From NCBI GenBank assembly GCA_023263235.1, contig JALQXE010000094.1, positions 1 to 20,956 of the forward strand: a stretch of 20,956 nucleotides of DNA, in the 5' to 3' direction. The position numbers were made by a program, and so were the translations under genes. This document shows positions 16,732 through 20,956 of this stretch, one piece after another. Origin of the DNA: Sediminibacterium sp. Its GTDB lineage: Bacteria > Bacteroidota > Bacteroidia > Chitinophagales > Chitinophagaceae. Under the pieces are notes generated by a model, which saw only the letters and a list, made by a program, of their open reading frames with translations, was not told the DNA's origin and searched no databases. How positions within the stretch are numbered: the stretch's first letter is position 1; the number at the start of each line of letters is the position of its first letter.

Positions 16732-16770
16732 TTAAAAAGGGGAGGCTCCCAATTTGGAAACCTCCCCTTT
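16732..16770 (-). terminator. Rho-independent terminator of the GH20 hexosaminidase gene
   Basis: A perfect 10-bp GC-rich stem (AAAGGGGAGG / CCTCCCCTTT; plus-strand arms 16736-16745 and 16761-16770) encloses a 15-nt loop that can form a small inner TCC/GGA pairing. On the minus strand it is followed by a run of T's. It starts 15 nt after the stop codon of the hexosaminidase gene and separates it from the outer-membrane gene. Confidence 0.88.
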
Positions 16771-16785
16771 GAATAATTTGTATGC

Positions 16786-18678
16786 TTATAAAATTTTAGT
16801 GGCTCTTGCTCTTAAAGAAGCTACTGGTATATTTAAATATTTTCCAATTGGCTTACCATCTCTATAGGAAATAATTCTTACAGATAAAACATCGGCAGGC
16901 AACACAAATGGAGCTGTATATTTATCGCTGTATTTATCTGGCATTTGGTCGTCGATGGTATAATAAATGGTTAGCCCCTCTACTTCGCCTTCCATTTTCA
17001 CGATGAGTTCTCCTTTTGTATTTAATTGGGTAGTTACAATTGGGTCGTACATGCTTTTTGCATAGACCACATCGGCTGCGTCTAATTTTTCAAATTGACT
17101 TTCAACTTTTTTTGTAAAATTATTCCAGTTTTTCTTTTCAGCAGGGGACCAATTGGTTTCAGCAACAGCCAATCCTCTAGGCCATGTCATATATTGTACT
17201 TTACGCATGGTTTGTAATTGCTCGGTCCATTGGTTGGCTTGATTGCCTAAAATTAAACTAGGGTCAATTCCTTCCGGAACAGGTTCAAAACCATAGGTTG
17301 TTTTCATTCTTAATCCTCTGTACACTTTTCCTTCTGCGGTTACTTCGCCTTGGTAATAATCAATATAGTTGTAGTCATTTGGCGACATCACCACTTTATG
17401 TCCTTGTTTTGCAGCTTCAATTCCGCCTTTAACCCCTTGCCAACTCATCACAGCGGCATCACCTGTTAAACCACCTTGCAAAATTTCATTCCAACCCATC
17501 ATTTTCTTTCCCTTGGAGTTGATAATTTTTTGCATGCGCTTTACAAAATAACTTTGTACTTCATTTTGATCTTTTAAACCTTCTTTTTTCATTAAGGCTT
17601 GCACATTAGGAGATTTCTCCCAATTGTTTTTTGCATTTTCATCTCCACCCATATGAATGTATTCAAATGGAAATAGGGGAGCTACTTCTGTCATAACTTT
17701 ATCTAAAGCAGTAAAAACTTCTTCGTTTGATGGATCCAAAGAATTATCTATCATCGCTGTTGGGTGTCCATTAATGCCTTCCCAATCCATAAATTCGTCC
17801 CCTGCATTTACTTGATAAGGGTAGTTAGGTGTAGTACTTAAATTTGGATATGCAGCTAACATGGCCATACTATGACCAGGTACATCAATTTCGGGAATCA
17901 CTTCTATAAATTTTGATTTTGCATACGCTACTACTTCCTTAATATCTTCTTGGGTATAAAATCCTCCATATGTTTTAGGTTCGTCTAATGCAGGTGTTGT
18001 AATATTCATCCACTTTCCTTTGCGATCTGCTCTCCATGCACCCACACTTGTTAATTTAGGCAAAGCTTTAATTTCAATTCTCCATCCTTGGTCGTCGGTT
18101 AAATGCCAGTGAAAACGATTATACTTGTAGCGTGCCATGTCGTCTATAAACACTTTTACATCTTCCTTGCTAAAAAAGTGCCTACTAACATCAAGCATCA
18201 TGCCTCTCCACCCAAACCTTGGCTTATCAATTATTGATACAAAAGGTACTTGCCACTGTATATTATTTTGTAATGTATTTGCATAAATTGCTGCTGGCAT
18301 TATTTGCTGTAATGTTTGCCATCCATAAAATAAACCAGCATTTGTATTTGCACTAATTATTATTCCATTGGTATTAACATTTAAAGTATACCCTTCGTTC
18401 CCAATGACATCATCTTTAATAATATCTAAGGTAATATTTGCATCAGTTTTATTGAAACTTACATTTTTGCCTGAAGCTGTTTTGAATTGTTTTGCAATTT
18501 GATCAGCTATTTCTTTTGCACTCGATGGAGCATTTATAGATACTGATTTTGGAAATTGAAAAACACCTGTTCCTTTGGCAACATGAAATGGTTCAGGGAT
18601 AATATTTAAATTCTGAGCGTTTATTTGTGTCATATAAATACATGACACAGCAAGCAAAATGAACTTTAATGTTTTCAT
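16786..18678 (-). CDS. Secreted beta-N-acetylhexosaminidase (GH20)
   Basis: This 630-residue glycoside hydrolase family 20 enzyme removes terminal GlcNAc or GalNAc from glycans by substrate-assisted catalysis. It has, in order: a signal peptide (1-22, ending INAQ); an N-terminal GH20b domain (about 25-150, IIPEP start); the catalytic barrel from about 152, with PRFGWRGMMLDVSRHFF, NRFHWHLTDDQGWRIEI, VIPEIDVPGHS and IHMGGDENAK, where D346-E347 form the catalytic pair; and a C-terminal domain of the chitobiase/hexosaminidase type (about 555-620, LTIYYTIDD...PDKYS). Cleavage after ...NAQ suggests a soluble periplasmic or exported protein, as there is no lipobox cysteine. ATG 18678 is the only ATG at the N-terminus. 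It looks monocistronic, with a terminator on each side. Confidence 0.95.
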   Translation of the reverse strand: MKTLKFILLAVSCIYMTQINAQNLNIIPEPFHVAKGTGVFQFPKSVSINAPSSAKEIADQIAKQFKTASGKNVSFNKTDANITLDIIKDDVIGNEGYTLNVNTNGIIISANTNAGLFYGWQTLQQIMPAAIYANTLQNNIQWQVPFVSIIDKPRFGWRGMMLDVSRHFFSKEDVKVFIDDMARYKYNRFHWHLTDDQGWRIEIKALPKLTSVGAWRADRKGKWMNITTPALDEPKTYGGFYTQEDIKEVVAYAKSKFIEVIPEIDVPGHSMAMLAAYPNLSTTPNYPYQVNAGDEFMDWEGINGHPTAMIDNSLDPSNEEVFTALDKVMTEVAPLFPFEYIHMGGDENAKNNWEKSPNVQALMKKEGLKDQNEVQSYFVKRMQKIINSKGKKMMGWNEILQGGLTGDAAVMSWQGVKGGIEAAKQGHKVVMSPNDYNYIDYYQGEVTAEGKVYRGLRMKTTYGFEPVPEGIDPSLILGNQANQWTEQLQTMRKVQYMTWPRGLAVAETNWSPAEKKNWNNFTKKVESQFEKLDAADVVYAKSMYDPIVTTQLNTKGELIVKMEGEVEGLTIYYTIDDQMPDKYSDKYTAPFVLPADVLSVRIISYRDGKPIGKYLNIPVASLRARATKIL

Positions 18679-18712
18679 ATACAATCGTTTTAACTTATTT
18701 ATTTAAGCGTTC

Positions 18713-18720
18713 TAAAGGTA
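18713..18720 (-). promoter_or_regulatory. Probable -7 element of the GH20 gene
   Basis: On the minus strand TACCTTTA matches TAnnTTTG except for the last base and ends 34 nt before ATG 18678. It lies just downstream of the ahcY terminator, where a promoter for the next leftward unit is expected. Confidence 0.4.
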
Positions 18721-18722
18721 CT

Positions 18723-18759
18723 AAAAAATAAAAAAGCCGCCCCGAAAATTCGGGACGGC
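18723..18759 (-). terminator. Rho-independent terminator of ahcY
   Basis: On the minus strand an 11-bp stem (GCCGTCCCGAA / TTCGGGGCGGC, one T-G pair) with a minimal loop is followed by TTTTTTATTTTTT. It lies about 52 nt after the ahcY stop codon. Strong GC content and the long U-tract make this the clearest terminator in the window besides that of the tRNA. Confidence 0.92.
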
Positions 18760-18811
18760 CTGGGGGATATTTTAAACTAATTCTATTTTATAAAAGTAGT
18801 TGGCTTATCCT

Positions 18812-20131
18812 TTAGTATCTATACATTTCAGACTTGAATGGTCCTGCTTGAGGTATGCCCAAGTATGCAGCTTGTTCTGCAGTTAACTCGTCTAATTCAG
18901 CACCTACTTTTGCTAAATGTAAGCGTGCTACCTTCTCATCCAAATGTTTAGGTAATACGTACACTTTGTTTTCATAATTCTTATGGTTGTTCCATAATTC
19001 AATTTGAGCCAAAGTTTGATTTGAGAATGAGTTACTCATTACAAAAGATGGGTGACCTGTTGCACAACCTAGGTTCACTAAACGACCTTCAGCTAATATA
19101 ATTACATCTTTACCATCAATATTGTATAAGTCAACTTGTGGCTTTATAGTATCTTTTGTATGACCATAGTTTTTATTTAACCAAGCCATATCAATTTCAA
19201 TATCAAAGTGACCAATATTACAAACAATTGCTTTGTCCTTCATTGCACGGAAATGTTTTTCTGTGATTAAATCACGACAACCAGAAGCAGTAACAACAAT
19301 GTCGGCTTCTTTTACTGCATTTTCCATTTTCTTAACTTCATATCCATCCATAGCTGCTTGTAATGCACAAATTGGGTCAATTTCAGTTACAATAACGCGA
19401 CATCCTGCACCACGTAATGAAGCTGCAGAACCTTTTCCTACGTCACCGTAAGAACCTACTACTGCTACCTTACCAGCCATCATTACATCAGTTGCACGAC
19501 GAATCGCATCTACTAATGATTCTTGACAACCATATTTATTATCGAACTTAGATTTAGTTACTGAATCGTTAACGTTGATCGCAGGAATAGGTAAAGTACC
19601 TTTAGCCATACGCTCATATAAACGATGTACACCAGTTGTTGTTTCTTCAGATAAACCTTTGATGCCAGATACAAATTGCGGGTATACATCAAATACCATA
19701 TTTGTTAAATCACCACCATCATCCAAGATCATATTCAAAGGACGATCTTCACCACCAAAGAATAATGTTTGCTCAATACACCAATCTGCTTCCTCAATAC
19801 TTTGACCTTTCCAAGCAAATACACCAATTCCTGCAGCAGCAATCGCAGCAGCAGCTTGATCCTGTGTAGAGAATATGTTACAAGAGCTCCACTTCACCTC
19901 TGCACCCAATGCAGTTAAAGTTTCAATTAATACAGCCGTTTGAATGGTCATATGTAAACAACCAGCTATACGTGCACCTTTTAAAGGTTGACTTGGTCCG
20001 TATTCGGCGCGAATGCTCATTAAGCCTGGCATTTCTGCTTCTGCTAAACGAATTTCTTTACGACCCCATTCTGCTAGGGAGATATCTGCTACCTTATATG
20101 GTAAGCTAAAGTCAATGTTTTGTAAGCCCAT
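18812..20131 (-). CDS. ahcY: Adenosylhomocysteinase (SAH hydrolase)
   Basis: This 439-residue NAD+-dependent enzyme reversibly hydrolyses S-adenosylhomocysteine to adenosine and homocysteine, clearing the product of SAM-dependent methyltransferases. Family motifs are [15 protein letters not shown] (58-72), the [19 protein letters not shown] segment, DDGGDLT (137-143), [11 protein letters not shown] (162-172), [14 protein letters not shown] (185-198), HFDIEID, and the C-terminal lysine/tyrosine tail ending MYRY. One oddity stands out: the NAD-binding loop reads GSYGDVGKG (226-234), whereas the family normally has a glycine directly before YGDVG. The start is fixed by a -7 element 20 nt upstream. 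It is divergent from an Lrp/AsnC regulator gene and monocistronic, ended by a strong hairpin. The leader is too short for a SAH riboswitch. Confidence 0.96.
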   Translation of the reverse strand: MGLQNIDFSLPYKVADISLAEWGRKEIRLAEAEMPGLMSIRAEYGPSQPLKGARIAGCLHMTIQTAVLIETLTALGAEVKWSSCNIFSTQDQAAAAIAAAGIGVFAWKGQSIEEADWCIEQTLFFGGEDRPLNMILDDGGDLTNMVFDVYPQFVSGIKGLSEETTTGVHRLYERMAKGTLPIPAINVNDSVTKSKFDNKYGCQESLVDAIRRATDVMMAGKVAVVGSYGDVGKGSAASLRGAGCRVIVTEIDPICALQAAMDGYEVKKMENAVKEADIVVTASGCRDLITEKHFRAMKDKAIVCNIGHFDIEIDMAWLNKNYGHTKDTIKPQVDLYNIDGKDVIILAEGRLVNLGCATGHPSFVMSNSFSNQTLAQIELWNNHKNYENKVYVLPKHLDEKVARLHLAKVGAELDELTAEQAAYLGIPQAGPFKSEMYRY

Positions 20132-20151
20132 AATAGTATTTATTTAAGGCA

Positions 20152-20159
20152 CAAAGGTA
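20152..20159 (-). promoter_or_regulatory. -7 element of ahcY promoter
   Basis: On the minus strand TACCTTTG is an exact TAnnTTTG and ends 20 nt before ATG 20131. The region behind it (20160-20200) is very A+T-rich, with long A/T alternations that could act as an upstream activating element or bind the divergently encoded Lrp-type regulator; that is an inference. Confidence 0.65.
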
Positions 20160-20219
20160 TATTTGTAGGAGATAATAATAAAATATATATAAAAAATAGT
20201 GAAATCGGCTATTTTTCGA

Positions 20220-20227
20220 TAAATTTG
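20220..20227 (+). promoter_or_regulatory. -7 element of the Lrp/AsnC gene promoter
   Basis: TAAATTTG is an exact TAnnTTTG and ends 22 nt before ATG 20250. It supports the upstream ATG and therefore the N-terminal extension of the encoded regulator. Confidence 0.6.
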
Positions 20228-20249
20228 ATGCAATAAATACTTTTTTATC

Positions 20250-20789
20250 ATGAAAAATAAGTCTCAAATAGGGGAATCGGCTAGCATTCAAAATGCAAAT
20301 TTCAATATGCTCCCCAATGCTACACAAAATATGGTGCCATTAGACACTAAAGATATTGCCATTTTACAATTATTGCAGGACAATGCAAGAATGTCGGTGA
20401 AGGAAATTTCAGAAGCAGTCCAATTAAGTACAACACCCGTACATGAACGCATTAAAAGATTAGAAGCGAGTGGTGTTATAAAACAATATGCAACATTAAT
20501 TGATGGTGCTAAAGTGCGTAAAGGTTTAATGGTAATTTGTTATGTATCCTTAAATCAGCACAGTAAAAAATCTGGTGCTCAATTTATTAAATTAATAAAT
20601 GAATTACCAGAAGTGATGGAGTGTTATAGCATTTCTGGAGCATTTGATTTTATGTTAAAGATTGTTACTGAGGATATGAATAGCTATTATAATTTTCATG
20701 TGAACAAATTAAGTCAGGCCGAAAATATTGGCCAGGTACAGAGTGTATTTATTATGGGCGTAGTAAAACAAACCCATGTATTGGTTTAG
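20250..20789 (+). CDS. Lrp/AsnC family transcriptional regulator
   Basis: This 179-residue DNA-binding regulator has an N-terminal winged HTH of the AsnC type (about 31-82: LDTKDIAILQLLQDNARMS then TTPVHERIKRLEASGVI) and a C-terminal RAM/ligand-binding domain (about 92-175, with PEVMECYSISGAFDFML). Such proteins form dimers to octamers and respond to amino acids. It is longer than typical members (about 150-165 residues) because of a roughly 28-residue polar, asparagine-rich N-terminal tail. A shorter form could start at ATG 20331, but the promoter position favours 20250. It diverges from ahcY across 118 bp, which suggests autoregulation and possibly control of ahcY; nothing in the sequence proves this. 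Confidence 0.93.
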   Translation: MKNKSQIGESASIQNANFNMLPNATQNMVPLDTKDIAILQLLQDNARMSVKEISEAVQLSTTPVHERIKRLEASGVIKQYATLIDGAKVRKGLMVICYVSLNQHSKKSGAQFIKLINELPEVMECYSISGAFDFMLKIVTEDMNSYYNFHVNKLSQAENIGQVQSVFIMGVVKQTHVLV

Positions 20790-20833
20790 TGTTTTGTACA
20801 TTCAATTCGCTGTTAAATTTATATCTTCGTTAC

Positions 20834-20956
20834 ATGGCACTTAACATTACCAAGAACATCAATAAGTTTTTCCCCAAGATGGGGTTGTTTTTAAGAAGTT
20901 TCCAGGATGCGAAGGATAAAACCATGCCTTCCATTACAACTAAATGGGGGTTTTCT
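20834..20956 (+). CDS. 5' end of an unrecognised gene, cut by the window edge
   Basis: An open frame of 41 codons begins at ATG 20834 and runs off the window: MALNITKNINKFFPKMG at the start, then a basic, moderately hydrophobic stretch ending TKWGFS. It lies 44 nt after the Lrp/AsnC gene on the same strand. A near-consensus -7 element, TATCTTCG (20822-20829), is too close to the ATG to be convincing, so cotranscription with the regulator is possible. There is no signal peptide and I do not recognise the family from this fragment. Confidence 0.55.
   Translation, partial: MALNITKNINKFFPKMGLFLRSFQDAKDKTMPSITTKWGFS

Noticed and set aside
20132..20151. SAH or SAM riboswitch ahead of ahcY
   Set aside because: The predicted leader is about 15-20 nt and contains no structured element.
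1..20956. CRISPR array, insertion sequence, prophage, toxin-antitoxin or defence island
   Set aside because: No regular repeats, transposase, integrase or recognisable defence domains are visible; genes are densely packed housekeeping types with uniform base composition.

Overview
The window looks like an ordinary chromosomal segment of a low-G+C Bacteroidota (Bacteroidetes) bacterium, possibly Chitinophagaceae; the family-level guess is weak. Three things support the phylum: nearly every transcription unit has an exact match to the Bacteroidota -7 element TAnnTTTG about 15-40 nt before its start codon, Shine-Dalgarno sequences are mostly absent, and the gene content fits (bacillithiol enzyme BshC, signal-peptide GH29 and GH20 glycosidases, an alkylglycerol-monooxygenase-like protein, a BamA/TamA-like outer-membrane protein). 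I see no phage, plasmid, insertion sequence, CRISPR array or defence system.

Layout. 1-358: noncoding, with a rightward terminator and a complete leftward tRNA-Lys(UUU) unit (promoter, tRNA, terminator). 359-2016: an SDR oxidoreductase followed by a SAM hydroxide adenosyltransferase homologue, probably one operon. 2073-3482: dihydrolipoyl dehydrogenase (lpdA) with its own promoter and a strong hairpin terminator. 3563-6478: prfC (release factor 3) and rimO (ribosomal protein S12 methylthiotransferase), a translation-related pair. 6502-7782 (minus): AGMO-like membrane hydroxylase, divergent from bshC (7884-9485). 9489-10007 (minus): purE. 10052-12141 (minus): alpha-L-fucosidase downstream of pdxJ. 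pdxJ is divergent from a UbiD-family decarboxylase (12182-13996), and their promoters face each other. 13998-16664 (minus): a two-domain DUF2452 protein and a POTRA/beta-barrel outer-membrane protein. 16786-18678 (minus): GH20 beta-N-acetylhexosaminidase. 18812-20131 (minus): ahcY, divergent from an Lrp/AsnC regulator (20250-20789). 20834-20956: the 5' end of an unrecognised gene cut by the window edge.

Most genes are housekeeping: one-carbon/SAM recycling (ahcY), purine and PLP synthesis (purE, pdxJ), low-molecular-weight thiol synthesis (bshC), 2-oxoacid dehydrogenase chemistry (lpdA) and translation (prfC, rimO, tRNA-Lys). The two secreted glycosidases suggest scavenging of fucose and N-acetylhexosamine from glycans, but no SusC/SusD pair accompanies them.

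I did not find a convincing new multi-gene system. The points most worth a second look are: a SAM adenosyltransferase homologue that appears to lack the family's catalytic motifs; a DUF2452 protein with an extra N-terminal domain; an AhcY with an altered NAD-binding glycine motif; a terminator that poses as an N-terminal extension of prfC; and interlocked, face-to-face promoters between pdxJ and the UbiD gene.
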